From Levilactobacillus brevis (GTDB taxonomy: Bacteria > Bacillota > Bacilli > Lactobacillales > Lactobacillaceae): a stretch of DNA of 64,000 nt. The notes below the pieces were generated by a model, which saw nothing but the letters and a program-made list of their open reading frames with translations, made no database searches and had not been told where the DNA came from. Shown piece by piece: positions 25,721-34,073 of the stretch (within the stretch, counting starts at the first letter, position 1; each line of letters opens with the position of its first letter). The stretch covers positions 1,178,001-1,242,000 of the forward strand of contig CP079699.1 in NCBI GenBank assembly GCA_021383565.1, read 5' to 3'. A program made the position numbers and the translations under genes.

Positions 25721-26533
25721 TTACGAATCGTAGCGGGTCTGTTCAATTACGTCTCTGACCCGGGTCAAAACTGGTTTAGTACGTGAAGAACTGCGCAAGA
25801 CAGTCATCATAAAAAGACTGTCGAGGATGGTCATCTGCGAAATCAACGAGTACATCCCCTCTGAACGATACTTCACCTCATCCGTCAGCGACAGGAACGT
25901 TACCGCCGCTGCTTGGGCCAGCTCGGAACCACTGTAGCTGGTAATGACAATGATGGCGACTCCGTTGCGTTTGAGCTCGCGGACAATCTCCAGCGTCTCG
26001 TGATTCCGACCTGAATGGGAAATCACAATCGCGCAGTCCTGCGCCGTCATCCGCGCTGCCTGCATCAGTTGAATATCATAATCGGGATGGTAGGTCACAT
26101 TCAGTGGCGTCCGTAAGAACTTATGGTAGCCATCCAAGGCGGCGACCGCCGAGCCCCCTAGGCCAAAGAAGGCCACCGTTTTCGCGTTAATAATTTTAAT
26201 GACGGCCCGCGCCAAATCATCTTCGTTCAGCGCTTCATTTGTCGCCCGCAGCGAATTAATGGAAAAGCGGAAAGTCTTGTTCGCAATCGTGGCGAGCGAG
26301 TCCCCTTCGGCCAATTCTGGAAAACTGTTTTGTTGCGGCGTCATCTCGGCTGCGGTGTGGGCCAAGGCCATCGTAAATTCCCGATAGTTCGAGTAATCCA
26401 TCCGCTTGACGAAGCGTGAAATGGTTGCGGTAGAGACCCCCGTAGCACTGGCCAATTCCTTAATCGTCATTTCACTGACCACGGCTGGATTATCCAAGGC
26501 CAGCTGGGCCACCTTCTTCTCCGTACGAGACAA
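25721..26533 (-). CDS. RpiR-family transcriptional regulator of gluconate genes
   Basis: 270 residues from TTG 26533. N-terminal HTH_6 domain (EMTIKELASATGVSTATISRFVKRM, about 21-45) and C-terminal SIS domain (VAFFGLGGSAVAALDGYHKFLR and AIVISHSGRNHETLEIVRELK), which binds a sugar phosphate. It is divergent from gntK, whose promoter lies in the shared gap. Homology-like sequence continues in frame upstream (IGKIRGTYDQ) with no ATG, GTG or TTG, so the true start may be a rare codon such as ATT or ATC; see findings. Confidence 0.85.
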   Translation of the reverse strand: MSRTEKKVAQLALDNPAVVSEMTIKELASATGVSTATISRFVKRMDYSNYREFTMALAHTAAEMTPQQNSFPELAEGDSLATIANKTFRFSINSLRATNEALNEDDLARAVIKIINAKTVAFFGLGGSAVAALDGYHKFLRTPLNVTYHPDYDIQLMQAARMTAQDCAIVISHSGRNHETLEIVRELKRNGVAIIVITSYSGSELAQAAAVTFLSLTDEVKYRSEGMYSLISQMTILDSLFMMTVLRSSSRTKPVLTRVRDVIEQTRYDS

Positions 26534-26643
26534 CTGATCATACGTCCCCCGAATTTTTCCAATGGTTGAGCGTGCGATAGTCGCCGCCCCCTTCCAACAA
26601 TTTTTAAAAGATTACCTTTTGTAAACATTTTACAACATTTCGC

Positions 26644-26672
26644 TTGAAAAGTGAAACTTCTTTTCATATAAT
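26644..26672 (+). promoter_or_regulatory. Promoter and candidate operator of gntK
   Basis: -35 TTGAAA (26644-26649), 17-nt spacer, -10 TATAAT (26667-26672). The spacer region holds the inverted pair GAAAAG...CTTTTC, a plausible site for the divergent RpiR-type regulator. Confidence 0.75.
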
Positions 26673-26837
26673 AAGCGAGACGGAAATTTTTCATTTGTGC
26701 CTTGAATTGGTGACTTGACCGCCCTTTTTTGGTCGACTGAAGGCCTAGGCGTTGCGTTCTTTGCGCCGATGCGTTATCGTTCAAGGCAGGATGTTTTTTT
26801 TCATTTAATAACTTGGCACCACGAAAGGAAGAGCACT

Positions 26838-28388
26838 ATGGACTACATGATTGGGGTCGACATTGGGACGACCAGTGTGAAGACCGTTCTCTACGATACT
26901 GCGGGTAAGATGCAGGGCTACTCAAATAACCTCTACCCCCTCTATCAGGACGTACCGGACATGGCCGAAGAAGATCCAGAAGAAATCTTTTCTGCGATTC
27001 TGGATGGTTTAACCAGCGTTTTACGGAAGGCCGACCTAAAGAACGGTGATCTCCGCGGCGTTTCCTTCTCCGCAGCGATGCACAGTCTGATTTTATTGGA
27101 CGAAAATCACAAGCCGTTAACGCGGGCCATTACTTGGGCCGACAACCGGGCGGTCAAATACGCCGACGAACTGCGTCAAAACGGCGTGGGCAAACAACTC
27201 TACGAGAAGACCGGGACCCCGATTCACCCCATGACACCACTGAGCAAGCTAATCTGGTTACGCCACGAAAAGGCCGATCTGTTTAAGCAGGCTCGCTGGT
27301 TTGTCGGGATCAAGGAATACGTCATCTACAAACTATTTGGTGTCTTACAAGAAGACTACTCCATCGCCAATGCGACTGGGCTCTTCAACATCTTCAACAT
27401 GGACTGGGACGACCAAGCCTTGGAAGTTGCCGGGATTACCCGCGACCAACTGCCTAAGCTGGTCGACACCACGGATCAACTGACCGGGATGAAGGCCGAC
27501 TACGCCGGTGTCATCGGGATGGATCCGCAAACGCCATTTGTCATGGGTGCCTCTGACGGTCCTCTGGCCAACTTAGGGGTTAACGCCATCGATCCTGGCG
27601 TCGTAGCGGTCACCATCGGAACTTCCGGGGCCGTGCGGGTCGTCACAGACAAACCTAAGATTGATCCTAAGGGCCGGGTCTTCTGTTACTACCTGTCCAA
27701 GGATCACTGGGTTGTCGGTGGCCCCGTCAACAACGGTGGGATTGTCTTCCGTTGGGTCCGCGACCAACTCTTCGCCCCAGAAAAGCTGACCGCTGAACAA
27801 ATGCACGTGGACTCTTACGATCTCTTGACGGAAATTGCCGAAAAGATTCCTGCCGGTTCCGACGGCCTGATCTTCCATCCATTCTTGGGTGGCGAACGGG
27901 CCCCAATCTGGGACGCCAACGCCCGTGGATCCTTCTTCGGTTTGACGCGGACACATTCACGGGCTCACATGGTTCGGGCCGCTTTGGAAGGGATTGTTTA
28001 CAACCTCTACACCGTGATGTTGGCCCTCGAAGAAGTAGTTGGCAAGCCATCCAGCATTCAAGCCACCGGTGGCTTCGCGCGTTCCGCCCTCTGGCGGCAA
28101 ATGCTCGCTGACATCTTTGAACAAGACGTCACGATTCCAGAAAGTCCAGAAGGAACGGCCCTGGGTGCCGCAACCTTAGGGATGTACGCCTTAGGCATGG
28201 TCGATGATCTCCACGTGGTGAAGAACTTCATTGGGGTGGCTAACGTCCACCATCCAAATCCCGACACTTTCAGTGCTTACCGGGCATTAGTTCCAATCTA
28301 CATTCGTCTGAGTCGGCAACTGCAATCTGAATACAAGAACATTGCGGAATACCAACGGACCCATGTTAATGTTTCCAAAGAAAAATAG
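26838..28388 (+). CDS. gntK: Gluconokinase (FGGY family)
   Basis: Phosphorylates gluconate to 6-phosphogluconate for the phosphoketolase/pentose phosphate route. The 516-residue ASKHA kinase starts MDYMIGVDIGTTSVKTVLYD, where the phosphate loop is GVDIGTTSVK. The second half has GTSGAVRVVTDKPK and the FGGY-type phrase AALEGIVYNLY...GKPSSIQATGGFARSALWRQMLADI. ATG 26838 follows GAAAGGAAGAG; longer in-frame versions would run into the promoter. Gene order regulator / kinase / permease fits a gluconate operon. Confidence 0.93.
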   Translation: MDYMIGVDIGTTSVKTVLYDTAGKMQGYSNNLYPLYQDVPDMAEEDPEEIFSAILDGLTSVLRKADLKNGDLRGVSFSAAMHSLILLDENHKPLTRAITWADNRAVKYADELRQNGVGKQLYEKTGTPIHPMTPLSKLIWLRHEKADLFKQARWFVGIKEYVIYKLFGVLQEDYSIANATGLFNIFNMDWDDQALEVAGITRDQLPKLVDTTDQLTGMKADYAGVIGMDPQTPFVMGASDGPLANLGVNAIDPGVVAVTIGTSGAVRVVTDKPKIDPKGRVFCYYLSKDHWVVGGPVNNGGIVFRWVRDQLFAPEKLTAEQMHVDSYDLLTEIAEKIPAGSDGLIFHPFLGGERAPIWDANARGSFFGLTRTHSRAHMVRAALEGIVYNLYTVMLALEEVVGKPSSIQATGGFARSALWRQMLADIFEQDVTIPESPEGTALGAATLGMYALGMVDDLHVVKNFIGVANVHHPNPDTFSAYRALVPIYIRLSRQLQSEYKNIAEYQRTHVNVSKEK

Positions 28389-28498
28389 ATTAATCCCTTA
28401 ATTTTTCAGAAAGTAAGCGAACAAACAAATAAATTTATGAAACGTTATTGTGGCTTTTTCTTAACGGATTGGGTACAATAATGTTTGCTTACAGTGAG

Positions 28499-28526
28499 AA
28501 GCCGGTGCTGATGCATCGGCTTTTCA
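28499..28526 (+). terminator. Partial terminator or attenuator between gntK and gntP
   Basis: AAGCCG-TGC pairs with GCA-CGGCTT around a TGAT loop, then TTTTC. The T-run is short, so read-through into gntP is likely. Confidence 0.5.
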
Positions 28527-28554
28527 AAATTCTAAAAATGAAAGGGCTTACCTT

Positions 28555-29913
28555 ATGGAACTTATAGCTTTAGTCATCGGGGTCATTTTTTTGTTGGTTT
28601 TGATCATTAAGTTCAAAATCAATACTTTCGTCTCCCTGATCTTAACCTCCGTCCTCACGGCGATTCTGCTGGGGATGGATCTCACCAAAATTGCCACGAC
28701 CGTTGAGGCCGGGATTGGGAGCCAATTAGGCGAACTGTCCTTGGTCTTTGGATTTGGTGCCATGCTGGGTCGGTTAGTCGCCGACGCTGGTGGGGCCTAC
28801 GTTATTGCCACTACTTTGATTGACAAATTCGGGAAGAAACGCCTGCAAATGGCCATCATGCTCGCTTCATTTATTCTGGGCATCGCGCTTTTCTTCGAAG
28901 TTGGGATGGTTCTGTTAATCCCTATCGTCTTTGCCATCGCGATTGAAGCTGACGTGCCCATTCTTTACTTGGGGATTTCCATGGCAGCCGCTTTGTCCGT
29001 TACTCACGGGTTCTTACCACCCCACCCGGCACCCGTTGCCATCGCGGCCATTCTGAACGCCAACGATGGAAAGGTCCTGTTGTTCGGGTTAGTCGTCGCG
29101 ATCCCTAGTGCGATCGTGGCTGGCCCCCTGTTTACCAAATTGGCCCAGCGTTACGCGCCAGCCGCCTTTGAACGAAAGGGTAACCTGTCGTCATTGGGTG
29201 AAGTTAAAACGTTTAAACCCTCTGAATCACCGAGCTTCGGTCTCTCCGTTCTGACCTCGCTGTTCCCCGTTATCCTGATGGCCATCACGACCATCTACAA
29301 GATGACGGTCAACGGTGGAGCGACGCCGACCAAGAATGCCTCGCTGCTCGATCAGATTGTCGCCTTGATTGGGGACCCCGCCATTGCCATGTTGATTTCA
29401 CTGATGGTGGCGATGTTCACCATGGGCTGGGGCCGGAACCGAAAGACCTCGGAAATCATGGCCTCGATTGAAAACGCCGTGAAGTCCATCGCCATGCTAC
29501 TCCTGGTCATCGGGGGTGGTGGCGCCTTCAAGCAAGTCCTCATTGACGGTGGCGTTGGTAAGGAAGTCGCCAAGATCTTTATCGATTCCAACATGTCCCC
29601 GCTGATTCTGGGATGGCTGGTTGCCGTCGTGCTCCGGGTCGCCCTCGGGTCGGCCACCGTGGCCGCACTGACCGCCGCCGGGATTGTGGCTCCACTGATG
29701 GCGCAGGCCGGTGTCGATCCCGCGTTGATGGTGCTGGCCATTGGGGCCGGGTCACTGGCCGCTTCTCACGTGAACGATGCCGGGTTCTGGATGTTCAGAG
29801 AATACTTTGATTTGACGGTCAAACAGACGCTGAGCATTTGGACCGTGTTGGAAACCGTGATTTCAGTCGTCGGGCTCCTGATTGTCCTGCTGCTGAACAT
29901 GGCTTTCCACTAG
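28555..29913 (+). CDS. gntP: Gluconate permease (GntP family), second copy
   Basis: 452-residue polytopic permease, 166 nt after gntK. It shows the same family words as the copy at 15.2 kb (FGFGAMLGRLVADAGGAYVIA, GGAFKQVLIDGGVGKEVAK, LRVALGSATVAALTAAG, ASHVNDAGFWMFREYFDL), so the two are paralogues. HPAPVAIAAILNAN near residue 160 is closer to typical gluconate permeases than the other copy. Its position behind gluconokinase makes it the principal gluconate importer. Confidence 0.93.
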   Translation: MELIALVIGVIFLLVLIIKFKINTFVSLILTSVLTAILLGMDLTKIATTVEAGIGSQLGELSLVFGFGAMLGRLVADAGGAYVIATTLIDKFGKKRLQMAIMLASFILGIALFFEVGMVLLIPIVFAIAIEADVPILYLGISMAAALSVTHGFLPPHPAPVAIAAILNANDGKVLLFGLVVAIPSAIVAGPLFTKLAQRYAPAAFERKGNLSSLGEVKTFKPSESPSFGLSVLTSLFPVILMAITTIYKMTVNGGATPTKNASLLDQIVALIGDPAIAMLISLMVAMFTMGWGRNRKTSEIMASIENAVKSIAMLLLVIGGGGAFKQVLIDGGVGKEVAKIFIDSNMSPLILGWLVAVVLRVALGSATVAALTAAGIVAPLMAQAGVDPALMVLAIGAGSLAASHVNDAGFWMFREYFDLTVKQTLSIWTVLETVISVVGLLIVLLLNMAFH

Positions 29914-29960
29914 TCCCCCACCAGCAAAAAATTAATCGAATAAGATAACATCTATATCCG

Positions 29961-30004
29961 AAAACAGTTGGCAACTCGTACCATTCAGTTGCCAACTGTT
30001 TTTC
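29961..30004 (+). terminator. Terminator of the gluconate operon
   Basis: A 16-bp stem, AAAACAGTTGGCAACT with AGTTGCCAACTGTTTT, with a 10-nt loop, followed by T residues. The remaining 350 nt before the next promoter show no gene or repeat. Confidence 0.9.
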
Positions 30005-30358
30005 ATTTTCGCTTAACCGGTCTCAAACCATTTCACTTCGTTTAACCCGTTATTTGCGGGGAAATTCGAGCACGAACGCCCTTATAAATTAATTTATGGG
30101 GTGAAATAGGTTGCACTGCTAATTAGCACCTGTCATCCTACTCATATCTTCGCCACAACTTGTCCGCTAAGCCTTAGGTCGCTGGCCCCCACTTCTATCC
30201 ACGCCCCGTCCAAATTTCCACTGATTTCTCCCGTCCTTATCGGTACTAGCCGCGTCCTCATCACTCTAAGTTAGCTTTGGTGCGGCCTCTAACGCCAACT
30301 ACTCCCGCCCAACTCCCGAAAAATCTCGACGCAAAGCCAGCCGAATCACCGGGTTCCG

Positions 30359-30367
30359 TGCTATAAT
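30359..30367 (+). promoter_or_regulatory. Extended -10 promoter of the APC permease gene
   Basis: TGCTATAAT at 30359-30367. It shows that the in-frame ATG at 30366 is inside the promoter and cannot be the start of the permease. Confidence 0.7.
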
Positions 30368-30407
30368 GGTTAAATCTAAGCATTTGAGAGAAAAAGGAGT
30401 CTTTACT

Positions 30408-31736
30408 TTGGCCAAGGAGTTACGCCGCGAAATCGGCACGTTTACCGCCCTCGCCACCGTCATGGGAACCGTCATCGGTGGTGGGGTCTTCTTCAAAACC
30501 GCTAGCGTGGTGGCCGCCAACCACTCCGCTAACATGACCCTGGTTGCCTGGGTACTGGGTGGTCTCTTGACTATCTGTGCCGGTCTGACCAGTGCAGAAC
30601 TCGCCGCCGCCATCCCCCGTACCGGGGGCGCCATGCGTTACCTGGAGTACACGTATGGCAAACCAGTCGGCTTTTTGATGGGTTGGGCCCAGATGCTGGT
30701 CTACTATCCGGCCAACATTGCTGCATTGTCCATTATCTTTGGCGTCCAGTTCGTGAATTTATTCCACCTCGATAGCGCGTGGAAGTTACCCATCGCCATC
30801 ATCTGTGGCCTCAGCATTACCGGGCTGAACTTCCTGGGTGCTCGCGTCGGTGGCCGCGTCCAGTCGCTCGCTTTGATTTTTAAATTAATTCCCATCGCCG
30901 TGATCGTGGTCTTCGGCCTCTTTGCCCCGGCACACACGACCATTCAATTTTGGCCAATCACCACGGGCGATCACATCGGCTTCGGTGGGGCCTTCGCCTC
31001 TAGCCTGTTAGCCACCATGTTTGCCTATGACGGCTGGATTAACATCGGGAACATTGCCGGTGAAATGAAGCACCCCGAACGCGACCTACCACGGGCCATC
31101 GTCCTAGGACTTGCCTTGATTACCGTGGTCTATACGCTGATTAACTTGGTCTTCTTACGGACGTTACCGATCGACTTAATTGCCGGTAACCAAAATGCTG
31201 CGGCCGACGCGGCCATGAAGCTCTTCGGTCAATTCGGCGGTAAGTTAGTCACGATTGGCATTCTGATCTCCGTCTACGGCGCCATCAACGGCTACACCAT
31301 GACCGGGATGCGAGTACCCTACGCGCTCGCAACGGAGGATAGCCTGCCCTTGTCCAAATACTTCAGTCAGCTGTCGCGCCGGACGTACGTGCCGTACTTT
31401 GCCGGTGTCGTGCAATTCGCAATTGCCCTGCTGATGATGCTCATGGGAAGCTTTGATATTCTGACCGACATGTTGGTCTTCGTCATGTGGCTGTTCAACT
31501 GCCTGATCTTCATCGCTATCTTCGTCCTGCGGAAGCGTGAACCGGAGTTGGTCCGCCCTTATAAGGTGCCCGGCTTCCCAGTAGTTCCACTGATTGCACT
31601 GGTTGGGGGAATCTTTATTATCGTCACCACGTTAGTCACAGAGATTGGCTTAGCCATCACCGGATTGGCCTTAACACTGATAGGTTTACCGGTTTACTTT
31701 ATTCATCAACGTCGGCGGCAAACGAAAGCCGATTAA
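30408..31736 (+). CDS. APC-family amino acid permease
   Basis: About 442 residues with 12 predicted membrane helices. The N-terminal GTFTALATVMGTVIGGGVFFKTASV carries the Gly-rich unwound first helix of the APC superfamily. The middle has MFAYDGWINIGNIAGEMKHPERDLPRAI, the consensus segment seen in L-amino-acid transporters (LAT-like). TTG 30408 is the start: AAGGAG lies 8 nt upstream and the promoter overlaps earlier codons. The substrate is probably a neutral amino acid; no neighbour refines it. Confidence 0.88.
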   Translation: MAKELRREIGTFTALATVMGTVIGGGVFFKTASVVAANHSANMTLVAWVLGGLLTICAGLTSAELAAAIPRTGGAMRYLEYTYGKPVGFLMGWAQMLVYYPANIAALSIIFGVQFVNLFHLDSAWKLPIAIICGLSITGLNFLGARVGGRVQSLALIFKLIPIAVIVVFGLFAPAHTTIQFWPITTGDHIGFGGAFASSLLATMFAYDGWINIGNIAGEMKHPERDLPRAIVLGLALITVVYTLINLVFLRTLPIDLIAGNQNAAADAAMKLFGQFGGKLVTIGILISVYGAINGYTMTGMRVPYALATEDSLPLSKYFSQLSRRTYVPYFAGVVQFAIALLMMLMGSFDILTDMLVFVMWLFNCLIFIAIFVLRKREPELVRPYKVPGFPVVPLIALVGGIFIIVTTLVTEIGLAITGLALTLIGLPVYFIHQRRRQTKAD

Positions 31737-31753
31737 ACTAAGCGTAAATACTG

Positions 31754-31795
31754 TAGTCGCCAGCTAAGGGAACCCCTAGCTGGCGACTATTTTTG
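31754..31795 (+). terminator. Terminator of the APC permease gene
   Basis: TAGTCGCCAGCTA pairs with TAGCTGGCGACTA, followed by TTTTTG. Confidence 0.9.
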
Positions 31796-31854
31796 TCCGT
31801 CCAGAGGTCGCTGATCTGGTCGCTAGACTATCTCCCATTTGTGCCAATGAACCG

Positions 31855-31888
31855 AAAAAAAGCCAGTCGGCAGAGAGACCGACTGGCT
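31855..31888 (-). terminator. Terminator of the FucP-like gene
   Basis: Minus strand: AGCCAGTCGG pairs with CCGACTGGCT around an 8-nt loop, followed by seven T residues. Confidence 0.9.
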
Positions 31889-31905
31889 AAAGTTAACTGA
31901 TAAAT

Positions 31906-33261
31906 TTAGTGTTCTTGCATTTCTTCGGGGTGCTTCTTTTCGAAACGGTGTTCTAAGAAGAAGTACAGCGTGATCAAGGCGTAGCAGAGTGTTGGGACAA
32001 CGAATGAGAATTGCATTGAACCAGAAGCATCTGAAACCAACCCTTGGATGGCTGGGATAATCGCCCCACCAATCAAAGCCATAACGATGATGGCCCCACC
32101 GGTTTCGGTGTACCGCTTTTCGTCGATGGCATCCAACGTGTGGGTGTAAATCGTTGGCCATTCTGGACCGAAGAAAAAGCTGGTCAAGATCGCCGTGTAA
32201 ACGGCAATCATGTTGGGAATCGTGAAGGTGACCACGAGGGCCAACGTCCCTAATAGGGAGAACCACGTCAAGACTCCGGTGATGGAGAACTTGCTCATGA
32301 AGACGTTAGCGACCAGCTTACCCACGAACCACGCAATGTAGCTGTAGATCATGAAGGTTGAAGCGGCACTATCGGTGATCTGATGGTTCAAGTTCAGGGC
32401 TAAACGAATCGTGAAAGACCATACCGTCGTCTGTAAACCAGCGTAGAAGAATTGCGTTAAAACACCCTTCATGTAACGCTTGTTGTGGGACAGGTACTTG
32501 ATGGTTTCGCCCAAGCTTGGACGATCTTCAACGGCTTCGTCGGAACCTTCAACCGTCTTCGTCGCCTTCGCCCGTGGCATTGGGGATAAGGCGAAGATGA
32601 TAAACATCACAACCAGCACAATCAAGATGTACTTGTAAGGCCGCAGGGTCAGTTGTAACATCTGTTCCCCGTAGGCTAAACGGGCAGCGCCGTGCATGGT
32701 GGACATCTTGTTGGCTAAGTTGTCAACGGAACCGAAGATCAGGTACTTCCCTAAGACGATCCCCATGATATCACCAAGGGGTACCAAGGTTTGGGAGAAG
32801 TTTAACCGCATCGTTGCGTTGGCTTTCGGTCCCAGCATGGAGCTGTAAGTATCACAGGATGTTTCCAAGAAGCTCAGGCCAATCGCAATCGCGAAGATGG
32901 CCACTAAGAACATACTGTAAGTTGCCAAGTGAGAAGCTGGGAAGAACAACCCACAACCCACGATGTAGAAGATCAGCCCGGTCATAATAGCAAATTTATA
33001 ACTGTTCTTTTTGATAATCAATGAGGCTGGAATGGCAATTAAGAAGTAACCACCGTAGAAGGCACTTTGAACGAACGCCGTTGCGGCATCGTTTAACATG
33101 AAGACCGTCTTGAATTGGGTGATTAAGATATCGTTTAGACTAGCGGCGGTCCCCCACAGTGGGAAGATCAGCGACACTAAGATAAATTGGAAAAGCGGGG
33201 TTTTGCTCAGATAGCCATCGGCCAACTGGGTCCAACCGTGCTTCGATTCAACTGCTTGCAT
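31906..33261 (-). CDS. FucP-like MFS sugar:H+ symporter, probable ribose importer
   Basis: 451 residues with 12 membrane helices of the fucose-permease branch of the major facilitator superfamily. Recognisable parts are FPLWGTAASLNDILITQFK near residues 33-51, FVQSAFYGGYFLIAIPASLIIKK near 64-86, LSFLETSCDTYSSMLGP near 132-148, and FFFGPEWPTIYTHTLDA near 360-376. The gene lies 59 nt after rbsD, and a LacI-type palindrome sits in the gap. Pairing with ribose pyranase points to D-ribose rather than L-fucose as substrate; that is inference. Confidence 0.85.
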   Translation of the reverse strand: MQAVESKHGWTQLADGYLSKTPLFQFILVSLIFPLWGTAASLNDILITQFKTVFMLNDAATAFVQSAFYGGYFLIAIPASLIIKKNSYKFAIMTGLIFYIVGCGLFFPASHLATYSMFLVAIFAIAIGLSFLETSCDTYSSMLGPKANATMRLNFSQTLVPLGDIMGIVLGKYLIFGSVDNLANKMSTMHGAARLAYGEQMLQLTLRPYKYILIVLVVMFIIFALSPMPRAKATKTVEGSDEAVEDRPSLGETIKYLSHNKRYMKGVLTQFFYAGLQTTVWSFTIRLALNLNHQITDSAASTFMIYSYIAWFVGKLVANVFMSKFSITGVLTWFSLLGTLALVVTFTIPNMIAVYTAILTSFFFGPEWPTIYTHTLDAIDEKRYTETGGAIIVMALIGGAIIPAIQGLVSDASGSMQFSFVVPTLCYALITLYFFLEHRFEKKHPEEMQEH

Positions 33262-33289
33262 GGTAAAGACTCCTTTATAATGAATTTAA

Positions 33290-33303
33290 GTAAAACGTTT
33301 TAT
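33290..33303. promoter_or_regulatory. LacI/CcpA-type palindrome before the FucP-like gene
   Basis: GTAAAACGTTTTAT, centred on ACGT, lies between rbsD and the transporter gene. The same core occurs at 33839, 42012 and 59427. Confidence 0.5.
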
Positions 33304-33320
33304 GAACGCTAAAATTAAGG

Positions 33321-33716
33321 CTAGAACGTTACGCCAGATTCCAAGATGATGTTAGAGAATGGCGTCATTTCACCCGTCCGAACGAAGGCATGCGTTTGTG
33401 CTAAGTCCTTCTTCAATTGGCTATGTGGCATGTATTCAATCTCAACGTTAGGCATGAGATCCTTGATGGCTGCCAATTGTTCTGGGTTTTGCGTCTTGAT
33501 TTCTTCGGCCAAGTAAATCTTTTGAACTTCGAGTTCGGCCAAGATATTCTTCAAAACGTCTTGGAAGCTAGGCAATTGCTTCGTTAAAGCCAAGTCGATT
33601 TTCTTGGTTCCCATTGGTACGGGCATCCCCGCATCACCGATGCTGAGCCAATCCATGTGGCCCATGCCAGCAATTACCGTAGATAATTCGGAATTAATAA
33701 CGGTCGTCTTTTTCAT
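33321..33716 (-). CDS. rbsD: D-ribose pyranase
   Basis: Converts beta-D-ribopyranose to the furanose form that ribokinase uses. It has 131 residues from ATG 33716, which follows AAAGGAG; an upstream in-frame ATG at 33773 lacks such a site. The catalytic signature [16 protein letters not shown] places His20 and Asp28 as in the family, and the C-terminal [16 protein letters not shown] closes the active site of the neighbouring subunit. It is the first gene of a two-gene unit with the FucP-like transporter; no ribokinase is nearby. Confidence 0.93.
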   Translation of the reverse strand: MKKTTVINSELSTVIAGMGHMDWLSIGDAGMPVPMGTKKIDLALTKQLPSFQDVLKNILAELEVQKIYLAEEIKTQNPEQLAAIKDLMPNVEIEYMPHSQLKKDLAQTHAFVRTGEMTPFSNIILESGVTF

Positions 33717-33838
33717 CAGATATTTCTCCTTTTTAACTAAATTGATCACTGGTACACGTGCAACCCTTTTCAACTCATTTGGAACTGCAACCGGTTGAAC
33801 CGGATCAATTTGACAAATTAGTTGACTAGAAATCGTAT

Positions 33839-33852
33839 GTAAACCGTTTTAC
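33839..33852. promoter_or_regulatory. Operator-like palindrome upstream of rbsD
   Basis: GTAAACCGTTTTAC, a LacI-family type site, overlaps a TTGAC-like -35 on the minus strand. A second palindrome, CCGGTTCAACCGG (minus strand), lies about 45 nt closer to rbsD. Likely target of a ribose repressor or CcpA. Confidence 0.5.
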
Positions 33853-33942
33853 GTCAAGCGACATCGTTTACATTATCATAAAACTAAAAGGCTTTCAAGC
33901 CCCTTTTGTCGTTTTGTGAAGCTATTCATTTCCAGAAAGCGC

Positions 33943-33974
33943 CAAAAAAACGCCCACGAAAAACGCGTGGACGC
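33943..33974 (-). terminator. Terminator of the gshA gene
   Basis: Minus strand: GCGTCCACG pairs with CGTGGGCG(T) around CGTTTTT, followed by a run of T. Confidence 0.8.
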
Positions 33975-34073
33975 TGAATAGACAGGCAATCTGCCCCGTT
34001 ATGACTGAATTTATAGTCTGAAAATGTTTTTCACGAAATTAATTGAATTCTGCAATTTTATTACCAAACTTTT

